Shown here: piece by piece, positions 1-7,700 of the stretch | Layout of the letters: each line of letters begins with the position of its first letter | Position numbering within the stretch: the stretch's first letter is position 1 | DNA from: Lachnospiraceae bacterium UBA6403 | GTDB lineage: Bacteria > Bacillota > Clostridia > Lachnospirales > Lachnospiraceae | Reading direction: 5' to 3' | Length of the DNA: 54,972 bases | NCBI GenBank assembly: GCA_002437435.1 | Contig: DJPV01000047.1 | Span: 1-54,972, forward strand | Program-made: the position numbers and the translations under genes | The notes under the pieces: model-generated | Databases searched by the model: none | What the model was told of the DNA's origin: nothing | The model's input: the letters and a program-made list of their open reading frames with translations, nothing else

Positions 1-926
1 TCGGTTGGATGTCCATATGAATTATCTGCCCCAACACTGATCACTGCATAACTTGGCTTAACAGCCTCTAACATCTCTTTTGTAGTGGCATTTTTACTTC
101 CATGATGGCTGACCATCAGCACGTCACTGGAAAGTTCCTCACCGGATGCGATCATTGCCTGCTCACTGGCTTCCTCTCCATCTCCGTAGATCAGAAATGA
201 AGTATCTCCATATGTCATACGAATACCAACCGAATTATCATTTTCATTATCTTCGCTATAAGTGATCGGTGCTGCTATCGTAAATACCGCATCACCAAAA
301 GTATAAGTATCCCCTGCCTTTGGAAATGTAACGGTAAGGTTCTGCGCCGCAAGCTTATCCATCAACGAATCATAGATTTTCGTGTCAGCATCATAATCCG
401 GTCCGATAAATGTCTCTGTATCAAATACATTCAACACACCCACCAGTCCGCTTATATGATCGGAATCATAATGGCTCGCTATCACATAATCAAGCGACTC
501 TATATTCTGTTTTTTCAGATTTGCTACGACAAATGAAGATGATGACGATGGACCGCCATCCATCATCATGTAATGACCATCACAGGAAAACAGGACCGCA
601 TTCCCCTGTCCGACATCTAAGAAAGTAACTGTAAGTCCAAAAAGATCGTCTGTTGCACTCCCGGTATCCACTTTCGTCTTTCCCGAAACATCCTTTTCAT
701 CCTCTGTCCAATCTGACGATTCTGACTCATCCGGTTGCTTTGCATCACTTATGATATCCAATGTATTTTCTGTGCTTACAACCGTTTCTGTTTTATTTTC
801 TGATGATTTTTCATCATCTGCATCTGTTAATCCTGAACATCCTGAAAAAAGCCCAAGGACAAAGCATATGCCAATCATTACCATTACTTTCCTCAGGCCA
901 TTCTTTTTATTTACAGAATTTTTCAT
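1..926 (-). CDS. ComEC-like metallo-beta-lactamase lipoprotein (cut by window edge)
   Basis: The frame is open from the ATG at 926 to the left edge, so the C-terminus is missing. An AGGGGAGG ribosome-binding site lies just upstream. The N-terminus is a lipoprotein signal: basic start, hydrophobic stretch, then a lipobox ending LFSGC at about residues 28-32, followed by an acidic, serine-rich linker. The exported domain has the order seen in the C-terminal domain of ComEC/Rec2: LDVGQGNA, then SHYDSDHISG (the HxDxDH metal-binding motif), then YGDGEEASE, then VSHHGSKNATT and SVGADNSYGHP. Proteins of this kind are metal-dependent hydrolases or nucleases outside the membrane. Unlike true ComEC there is no polytopic membrane domain in front. 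The exact substrate is unknown. It lies 65 nt downstream of sigH on the same strand, and no terminator was seen between them. Confidence 0.85.
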   Translation of the reverse strand, partial: MKNSVNKKNGLRKVMVMIGICFVLGLFSGCSGLTDADDEKSSENKTETVVSTENTLDIISDAKQPDESESSDWTEDEKDVSGKTKVDTGSATDDLFGLTVTFLDVGQGNAVLFSCDGHYMMMDGGPSSSSSFVVANLKKQNIESLDYVIASHYDSDHISGLVGVLNVFDTETFIGPDYDADTKIYDSLMDKLAAQNLTVTFPKAGDTYTFGDAVFTIAAPITYSEDNENDNSVGIRMTYGDTSFLIYGDGEEASEQAMIASGEELSSDVLMVSHHGSKNATTKEMLEAVKPSYAVISVGADNSYGHPT

Positions 927-991
927 AAGTGCCTCCCCTTACAATTATCTCTTGCAATTTTCAGACTAAATCCTGTTTTCTTATTACATTT

Positions 992-1594
992 CTAATCCTG
1001 TTCCATATCCCGTAATTTTTTTCGTATTCTCTGGATCGCATTGTCAATCGACTTGTATGGCTTGCCAAATGCTTCTGCAAGCTCATCATAGTTTTTTCCG
1101 GCAAGATATCCTCCTAATACCTGTCTTTCAAATTTACTGAGTTTCTTATCGATCGCTTCTGCCAGTTTCTGAGATTCCAGCTGTCCAAGCATCTGATTTT
1201 CCGGTTCACATGCCTGATCTGCCTGCAACTCATCCACAAGTGCAACATCATCGTCATTTTCCGTATAAAATGATACATAATAATTAAGCGGGGAATGTTT
1301 TTTTCGGTTTGACAGCTTCACTGCTGTGATCAATTGCCGCTTGATACACAAGTTTGCAAATGTAGAAAAAGATGCCCCTTTGCTCCCATCAAAGCTTCGG
1401 ATGGCTTTAATGAGTCCTATCATTCCTTCCTGAATGATGTCCTCATTTTCAGCACCGATAATATACAGGGCACGACTCTCTTTTTTTACGATCCCCATAT
1501 ACTTTTTGATCAGATATTCAAAAGCGGCATTATCATTTTCTTCCCGGATCAACCGGATATTTTCCTCATCCGTATTTGTCTCATACACACCCAC
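992..1594 (-). CDS. sigH: RNA polymerase sigma factor, SigH (Spo0H) type
   Basis: A 200-residue sigma-70 family protein. Region 2 is recognisable around residues 45-90 (EDIIQEGMIGLIKAIRSFDGSKGASFSTFANLCIKRQ split over that span), and region 4 with its helix-turn-helix is at about residues 150-195 (FERQVLGGYLAGKNYDELAEAFG, then KSIDNAIQRIRKKL). Length and sequence fit SigH, which drives post-exponential and early sporulation genes in Bacillus and Clostridia. Translation starts at GTG (1594) with GGGAG about 10 nt upstream. The order cysS-mrnC-rlmB-sigH matches Bacillus subtilis, except that the NYN-domain gene yacP normally between rlmB and sigH is absent here. It is probably cotranscribed with rlmB, 15 nt upstream. 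Confidence 0.9.
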   Translation of the reverse strand: MGVYETNTDEENIRLIREENDNAAFEYLIKKYMGIVKKESRALYIIGAENEDIIQEGMIGLIKAIRSFDGSKGASFSTFANLCIKRQLITAVKLSNRKKHSPLNYYVSFYTENDDDVALVDELQADQACEPENQMLGQLESQKLAEAIDKKLSKFERQVLGGYLAGKNYDELAEAFGKPYKSIDNAIQRIRKKLRDMEQD

Positions 1595-1609
1595 AACGCT
1601 GATACTCCC

Positions 1610-2365
1610 TTATTTTACACCCATCCTCTGACGGACAACCTCATATCCCAATACTCCGGCTGCAACCGAAGCATTTAAAGAATCGATATCTCCACTCATT
1701 GGTATGGATACAACATAATCACATTTTTCTTTTACCAGACGGCTGACACCTGTACCCTCATTTCCGATCACAAGTCCCATCGGCCCGGTCAGATTGCAGC
1801 GGTACATCAGTTCTCCATCCATATCGGCACAGGCAAACCACATACCACGTTTTTTCAACTCATCGATCGTCTTTGCCAGATTTGTTACCTTAACCACCGG
1901 TGTATATGCAATTGCACCGGCAGAAGCCTTAACAACTGTTGCTGTAATTCCGACTGCCCTGCGCTTTGGAATAATGACACCATGTGCGCCACACAGATTT
2001 GCTGTACGAACGATTGCGCCCAGATTATGCGGATCTTCGATCTCATCTAAGATAAAGATAAATGGCGGCTGTCCTTTTTCCTCTGCCTTTGCAAAGATCT
2101 CATCGATCGCTGAATATTCATAAGCTGCCACATGAGCGATCACACCCTGATGTTTTCCGGTCGAAGACATCTGATTCAGCTTCTCTTTCGAGACATAATT
2201 AATGATCGTCTCCTGTTTCTTTGCTTCACGCACGATCGAATTGATACTGCCATCATGGCATCCATCCTGAAGATATAATTTGTCAACTGTTTTACCGGAA
2301 CGAAATGCCTCCATAACCGCATTTCTTCCCTCTATCTCAAACTTTTCATTTCTGTTTTCTTCCAT
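1610..2365 (-). CDS. rlmB: 23S rRNA 2'-O-methyltransferase of the TrmH/RlmB (SpoU) family
   Basis: SPOUT-class RNA 2'-O-ribose methyltransferase acting with SAM; the best-studied members modify 23S rRNA. The SpoU motifs are clear: motif 1 near residue 115 (NLGAIVRTANLCGAHGVI), motif 2 (GLVIGNEGTGVS) and motif 3 (IPMSGDIDSLNASVAAGVLGYE) near the C-terminus. An N-terminal substrate-binding domain precedes them (EIEGRNAVMEAF). I start it at ATG 2365, because GGAG lies 6 nt upstream; a second ATG at 2377 adds four residues but has no good ribosome-binding site. It follows mrnC closely and belongs to the cysS-mrnC-rlmB-sigH unit. Target position in rRNA or tRNA cannot be read from sequence. Confidence 0.9.
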   Translation of the reverse strand: MEENRNEKFEIEGRNAVMEAFRSGKTVDKLYLQDGCHDGSINSIVREAKKQETIINYVSKEKLNQMSSTGKHQGVIAHVAAYEYSAIDEIFAKAEEKGQPPFIFILDEIEDPHNLGAIVRTANLCGAHGVIIPKRRAVGITATVVKASAGAIAYTPVVKVTNLAKTIDELKKRGMWFACADMDGELMYRCNLTGPMGLVIGNEGTGVSRLVKEKCDYVVSIPMSGDIDSLNASVAAGVLGYEVVRQRMGVK

Positions 2366-2379
2366 CTTCTGCTCCATTT

Positions 2380-2838
2380 CTATTCCACATTATCAGACTG
2401 TAAATGATCGATCACCTGTTTTGATTCCAGACAGGTTTTCGTCAGCTCAAACAGACGGTCATATTCCTTATTCAGATAAAGATAACCGATCAGCGCTTCA
2501 AAACCGGTTGCTTTCCTGTATTGCCCTACAGATGCATTTTTTGCCTTGGAATGAGTCTTTGTATTCCTGCCACGCTTATATATCATCATTTCCTGCTCGG
2601 TCAGTTTCTCTTCCAACAGGTCGATATAACCTGCCTGTGACTCTGCATTTACGATCTGAATGGCTTCTTTATGATATTTGAATGCCTGCTTGTTATCCTT
2701 TGACACCAGAACCGTTTTTACCAGAAGGTCAAATACACTGTCTCCGATATAAGCAAGTGCCAGCCCGGAATATTCTGCCGGATTCGAATCTTCTACATCT
2801 AATATCTCAGAAAAATACTGATCTAAGCTCTTTTCCAT
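2380..2838 (-). CDS. mrnC: Mini-ribonuclease III (23S rRNA maturation)
   Basis: A 152-residue protein made only of the RNase III catalytic domain, without a double-stranded-RNA-binding domain. The signature SGLALAYIGDSVFDLLVKT (about residues 24-42) carries the catalytic Asp and corresponds to the NPLxLAYIGDAVYE region of MrnC. A second conserved stretch NTKTHSKAKNASVGQY and the late EALIGYLYL fit the family. MrnC trims the ends of 23S rRNA precursors in Gram-positive bacteria and chloroplasts. The start overlaps the cysS stop region by 16 nt, with GGAG four nt before the ATG lying inside cysS, so the two are translationally coupled. Confidence 0.92.
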   Translation of the reverse strand: MEKSLDQYFSEILDVEDSNPAEYSGLALAYIGDSVFDLLVKTVLVSKDNKQAFKYHKEAIQIVNAESQAGYIDLLEEKLTEQEMMIYKRGRNTKTHSKAKNASVGQYRKATGFEALIGYLYLNKEYDRLFELTKTCLESKQVIDHLQSDNVE

Positions 2839-4229
2839 TTTACTCCTTCTCTTGTATCCTCAAGGATAATGCCCTTATCACTGAGCATGTTACGAATCTC
2901 ATCTGCTCTTGCAAAATTCTTTGCCTTTCTTGCTTCCTGACGTTCATTGATCAGAGCCTCGATATCAGAATCTAACAGTTCTTCTTCACGCTCTGTAATA
3001 ATACCAAGAATGTCACACAGCTTCTCGATCGTCTGAATTGCCTTATCCACGGCTTTCTTTGGCGTATCATTTGAAATATTGATATTTGTATATTTTACTA
3101 ATTCAAAGATAACAGAGATCGCATCTGCTGTATTCAGATCATCATCCATTGCCGCTTCAAATCGTTTTACATATCCATCTAATTCTGCCTCAATTGCAGC
3201 ATCCGATCCGTCCACATCTGTCGGCGTAAGTGACCTTAACTTATCAACTGCGGTCAGGATACGCTCCAGACCATTCTTTGATGCCTCTACCAGATCAGCT
3301 GAGAAGTTCAGTGGGCTTCTGTAATGAGCAGACAGCATAAAGAAACGGATAACCTGAAGTGGATATTTATCTGCAATCTCTCTTACTGTAAAGAAGTTGC
3401 CAAGTGACTTGGACATCTTCTCATTATTGATCTTTAAGAAACCATTATGCATCCAGTATCTTGCAAATTCCTTATCATTTGCTGCTTCACTCTGTGCGAT
3501 CTCATTTTCATGATGTGGGAAGATCAGATCCTCACCACCTGCATGGATATCAATGATATCTCCAATATATTTCTTAGACATAACAGAACATTCCAGATGC
3601 CAGCCCGGTCTTCCCTCACCCCACGGTGACTCCCAGAACGGCTCTCCCTCTTTCTTTGGCTTCCAGAGAACGAAATCCAGTGGATCTTCCTTCTCATCCT
3701 GACCGGAAACTTTAAGCTGGTGATTCTCTGCTCTGTGTCCGGATTCCAGATCATCGATATTTTTATGAGATAATTTACCATAATCTGCAAAGCTTCTGGT
3801 ACGGAAATATACAGTACCATTTACTTCGTATGCATGACCTTTTTCGATCAGAGTCTTGATCATCTCGATCATATCCGGGATCTCCTCGGTAGCCTTTGGA
3901 TGTGTTGTTGCTTCCTGTACATTCATAGCTGCCATATCCTTCTTTGTCTCTGCAATGAAACGCTCAGAGATCACCTTGGAATCAACACCTTCTTCATTTG
4001 CACGCTTGATGATCTTGTCATCTACATCTGTAAAATTGGATACATAATTTACATCGTATCCCTTATATGTGAGATACCGTCTCAATGTGTCAAATACGAT
4101 CATTGGTCTTGCATTTCCGATATGGATATAATCATATACGGTAGGTCCGCAGACATAGATTCCTACTTTACCTTCATTGATTGGTACAAATTCTTCTTTT
4201 GTTCTTGTAAGCGTATTAAAAATCTTCAT
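2823..4229 (-). CDS. cysS: Cysteinyl-tRNA synthetase
   Basis: Class I aminoacyl-tRNA synthetase charging tRNA-Cys, 468 residues, the usual length. The zinc-binding Cys is in VCGPTVYD (about residue 28), the HIGH-type signature is HIGNARP, the zinc site continues with GWHLECSVM and HHENEIAQSEA, and the KMSKS loop is EKMSKSLGNF near residue 275. The C-terminal DALR-type helical region and anticodon-binding tail (EARKAKNFARADEIRNML) are complete. GGAGG precedes the ATG by about 7 nt. It heads the cysS-mrnC-rlmB-sigH group. The region upstream is short and ends at the tRNA-Glu terminator; I saw no T-box leader. Confidence 0.97.
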   Translation of the reverse strand: MKIFNTLTRTKEEFVPINEGKVGIYVCGPTVYDYIHIGNARPMIVFDTLRRYLTYKGYDVNYVSNFTDVDDKIIKRANEEGVDSKVISERFIAETKKDMAAMNVQEATTHPKATEEIPDMIEMIKTLIEKGHAYEVNGTVYFRTRSFADYGKLSHKNIDDLESGHRAENHQLKVSGQDEKEDPLDFVLWKPKKEGEPFWESPWGEGRPGWHLECSVMSKKYIGDIIDIHAGGEDLIFPHHENEIAQSEAANDKEFARYWMHNGFLKINNEKMSKSLGNFFTVREIADKYPLQVIRFFMLSAHYRSPLNFSADLVEASKNGLERILTAVDKLRSLTPTDVDGSDAAIEAELDGYVKRFEAAMDDDLNTADAISVIFELVKYTNINISNDTPKKAVDKAIQTIEKLCDILGIITEREEELLDSDIEALINERQEARKAKNFARADEIRNMLSDKGIILEDTREGVKWKRA

Positions 4230-4314
4230 GGGAATCCTCCAATAAATATAGTTTTTGTTTTCGCCTGTCCTTCTTTCGAAGCAGTTTTACCATGCGTTAT
4301 AGATTACGCATAAA

Positions 4315-4345
4315 AAAGAAAAAACCTGGAAAAAACTTCCAGGTT
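4315..4345 (-). terminator. Intrinsic terminator of tRNA-Glu
   Basis: On the minus strand a 9-bp stem AACCTGGAA/TTCCAGGTT (4323-4331 with 4337-4345) closes a 5-nt loop and is followed by a T-rich tract (TTTTTTCTTTTTT). It sits 10 nt after the tRNA 3' end and separates the tRNA from cysS. Confidence 0.85.
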
Positions 4346-4354
4346 ATCAAATAG

Positions 4355-4426
4355 CAGTTCATAGGGGAATCGAACCCCTGTTTTCGCCGTGAGAGGGCGA
4401 CGTCTTAACCGCTTGACCAATGAACC
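4355..4426 (-). tRNA. tRNA-Glu (anticodon CUC)
   Basis: A 72-nt cloverleaf on the minus strand. The acceptor stem is GGTTCAT/ATGAACT with a G1-U72 wobble and discriminator G. The D-arm carries TGGTCAAGCGGTTAAGAC, the anticodon stem-loop is TCGCC-CTCTCAC-GGCGA giving anticodon CUC, and the T-arm is AGGGG-TTCGATT-CCCCT. The body closely resembles Bacillus tRNA-Glu (UUC). CCA is not encoded; the next bases are CTA. Promoters lie just upstream and a terminator just downstream, so this is a single-gene transcript. Confidence 0.95.
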
Positions 4427-4447
4427 ATATATCTTAGCGACTTGTTT

Positions 4448-4476
4448 AATATACCAGAAGCCACGATAAAATGCAA
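4448..4476 (-). promoter_or_regulatory. Proximal tRNA-Glu promoter
   Basis: Minus-strand -35 TTGCAT (4476-4471), 17-nt spacer and -10 TATATT (4453-4448). Transcription would begin near 4441, about 15 nt before the tRNA. Confidence 0.7.
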
Positions 4477-4516
4477 GCTTTTTTTCAGTAAATTTACATT
4501 TTTTTATACTGACCAT

Positions 4517-4545
4517 ATTTTAGCTTGTAATAAGTGCATTGTCAA
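4517..4545 (-). promoter_or_regulatory. Distal tRNA-Glu promoter
   Basis: Minus-strand -35 TTGACA (4545-4540), exactly 17 nt, then -10 TAAAAT (4522-4517). It is closer to consensus than the proximal promoter and gives tRNA-Glu a tandem-promoter arrangement like that of stable-RNA genes. Confidence 0.7.
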
Positions 4546-4590
4546 TGAAATACAAGAGCATCTTTTTACATTCGCTTTTCTTCATAGACA

Positions 4591-4780
4591 GAAACAATAC
4601 CTTTTATCTGCCAAGTCCTGGTTCTGTATTCTTTCATGCAGCAAACCTTTTTTCACGTCGGTACTTGGCAAACTGCTGTAAGCAGTGAGCTTAGTACCGC
4701 TACGTGAAAAACAGAACGCAAGTGTTTTGCGTAATGAAAGGGATACAGGACCAGGGCTTGCAGAATAAAGGTATTGTTTC
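4591..4780 (+). ncRNA. ssrS: 6S-like structured RNA candidate, 190 nt
   Basis: A rod-shaped fold covers the whole element. A closing helix joins 4591-4637 to 4734-4780 (47 nt each side, beginning with a perfect 14-bp GAAACAATACCTTT helix, with only a 2-nt internal loop and two single bulges). An asymmetric central bubble follows (4638-4648 against 4712-4733), whose 3' strand folds its own hairpin ACGCAA/TTGCGT (4716-4732). A terminal stem pairs 4649-4665 with 4693-4711 and is capped by ACTGCT-GTA-AGCAGT. This is the 6S RNA layout and size. Three differences between the arms are U-G pairs if the plus strand is transcribed and C-A mismatches if the minus strand is, which favours plus. AAAGGGATACAGG at 4737-4749 resembles the AAGGGUUACAG of E. 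coli 6S RNA. No clear plus-strand promoter was found. A palindromic mobile element is the main alternative. Confidence 0.6.
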
Positions 4781-4787
4781 GTCCGTT

Positions 4788-7700
4788 TTATACAAAGTCA
4801 AAGGTAAGCTGGTTGGTATCCGGCATACCGTCCAGAATGCCAAGCTCTGACAGCTTGTCAATCGCACTCTTTCCAATCTTGGAATGTGCCTGCAGATCTT
4901 CCTTTGAGATAAACTTACCCTTGCTGGCCGCATCCTTCAACTGTTTTGCAGCCTTCTCTCCCATTCCTTCGATGGAAGCAAGTGACGGCATAATCTTGCC
5001 ATCGATCACCTGAAAGCGTACATCATCCGCCACATAGATGTCGATCGGCATGAACTCGAAGCCTCGTGCATACATCTCAAGAACAAGCTTCAGATCCTTT
5101 AACTTATCTTCATCCTTTGCGGTACGTTTATTCTTATCAATACTTTGTATCATATTAATATGATACAGAACCTTTTCTTTTCCAAAGCACATCATCTCAT
5201 AGCTGAATGCCGATGCACGGATACTAAAAAACGCTGCATAATACTGAAGTGGATAATTCACCTTATAATATGCAATCCTCCATGCCATCATAACATAAGC
5301 CGCTGCATGAGCTTTCGGGAACATATACTTGATCTTCTGACAGGACCAGATATACCAGTCCGGCACACCATGTGCCTTCATATCCTCTTTCCATTCTTCC
5401 CATTTGGCACATTTGCCTTTTGCTACGTTACCCTTCCGGACATTCTCCATGATCTGAAACGCTGTACCGGATTCCAGACCCATATGGATAAGATATACCA
5501 TAATATCATCTCGGCAACAGATCGCAGTCGAAATCGTACACTGACCGGATTTGATCAGCTCCTGTGCATTTCCAAGCCATACATCCGTACCATGCGCCAG
5601 ACCTGCGATTCGCACCAGATCCGAGAAGTTCTGTGGATTTGCATCAATTAACATCTGCATGGCGAAATCCGTACCGAACTCCGGTACGCCCAGACTGCCA
5701 AGCGGGATACCATTGATATCCTCCGGTGTAATGTGAAGGCTCTCTGTTCCGTGGAACAACGCCATAACATCCGGATCATCTAACCGAATCGTTGTCGCAT
5801 CAAGACCGGTCAGATCCTCCAGTCTTCGGATCATCGTAGGATCATCATGGCCGAGAATATCAAGCTTCAACAGATTGTGGTCGATCGAATGGTATTCGAA
5901 ATGAGATGTTACAACATCTGTCGTCATATCATTTGCCGGCTTTTGGATCGGCGTAAAGGAATAGATCTCCTCATGCCTTGGAAGAACGATCATACCACCC
6001 GGATGCTGTCCGGTCGAACGCTTAACGCCGGTACATCCGATTGCCAGACGTTCCATCTCACAGCTTCGTTTGGTAACGATAGCCTTCTCATCGACATATT
6101 TCTCAATCTCCTTCGGTGTCAGATCACCCATAGCCATAGCTTCTGCTCGCGCTTCATCCTTTGCCAGATCTTTGAAATAATTATATACATAACCGTATGC
6201 CGTCTTATCTGCTACCGTTGTTACAGTTCCCGCACGGAACGCCTTGCCTTTGCCAAACAATACTTCCGTATATGCATGTGCACAGGACTGATATTCACCG
6301 GAGAAGTTCAGATCGATATCCGGTTCCTTATCTCCCTTAAATCCAAGGAATGTTTCAAATGGGATATCATGTCCCTCTTTGATCAGTGGATGTCCACATC
6401 GAGGGCAGTCACGATCCGGCATATCACATCCCGACATACCGGAATATGATTTTACAAGTTCTGAATCAAAATCAACAAAGTGACACTCCGGACAGATATA
6501 ATGTGCAGACAGCGGATTTACCTCTGTGATACCTGCCATTGTTGCTACGAAGGAAGAACCTACCGATCCTCTGGATCCAACCAGATAACCATGATCGTTG
6601 GAATCCCACACCAGCTTCTGTGCAATGATGTACATAACGGCAAATCCATTCGATATAATAGAATGTAGTTCACGTTCCAGTCGTTCTACAACAACCTCCG
6701 GCAGATCCGGTCCATATATCTTATGTGCCTTTTCATAACAGATATTTGTCAGTGTCTCATCCGAATTCTCAATAATAGGCGGTGCTTTATCCGGTCGAAC
6801 AGGATCCATATATTCCACCATATCCGCGATCAGATTCGTATTCGTGATAACAACCTCTCTGGCTTTCTCACTTCCCAGATATTCGAATTCTGCAAGCATT
6901 TCTTCCGTCGTTCTAAAATAAAGCGGAGGCTGATTGACTGCATCCTCAAAGCCTTTACTTTTCATGATGATCGCACGATAGATACTGTCTTCGGGATCGA
7001 GAAAATGAACATCACAGGTCGCAATGACCGGTTTATTAAACAGTCGTCCAAGCTCTGCAATCCGCTTATTATAATTCTGAAGATCCTCGATCGTACAAGG
7101 GTTCTCCTTCTTTCTGGTCATAAACTCATTATTTCCGATCGGCTGTATCTCCAGATAATCAAAGAAATTAACAAGTCTTGCAATCTCCTCATCCGGTGCA
7201 TCATCTACGATTGCCCGGAACAGTTCACCGGCTTCGCAGGCAGAGCCTAAGATCAGCCCTTCTCTGTACTTATTGATCATACTCATCGGCATGCGTGGTC
7301 TACGATTGAAATATCTGACATGAGCCTCTGAGATCAGGCGATACAGATTTACACGGCCGATCTCATTTTTTGCCAGAATGATTCCATGATACGTTCTGCC
7401 TTTTTTGATCGTATCATCCGATGAAGCACCTAATTCATTTACATCCTCCACCGTCTTTACACCACGTTCTGCTAACATCTCATATAATTTTACAAAGATC
7501 TTTGCAGTTGCGTTTGCATCATCAACAGCCCGGTGATGATGTTCATTCTTTACGTTTAATGCCTTACAGACACGATCCAGTGTGAACTTACCAAGTTCCG
7601 GCAATAACACATGGCTGAGTGTCATGGTATCCATGATCGTATTATCGAATTTCATTCCAAGGTCTCTGGCATTTTTCTTGATAAATCCGGTATCGAATGC

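Noticed and set aside
4230..4314. T-box or other riboswitch ahead of cysS
   Set aside because: Only about 80 nt separate the tRNA terminator from cysS and no specifier or antiterminator fold is recognisable.
4304..4516. Open frame covering tRNA-Glu
   Set aside because: It spans the tRNA, its terminator and its promoter, which explain the sequence fully.
4591..4780. Long inverted repeat as a palindromic mobile element (MITE)
   Set aside because: The arms differ by U-G-compatible changes and the centre is an asymmetric bubble with its own hairpin, which fits a structured RNA better. No target-site duplication is visible at the ends. Copy number in the genome could not be checked, so this stays open.
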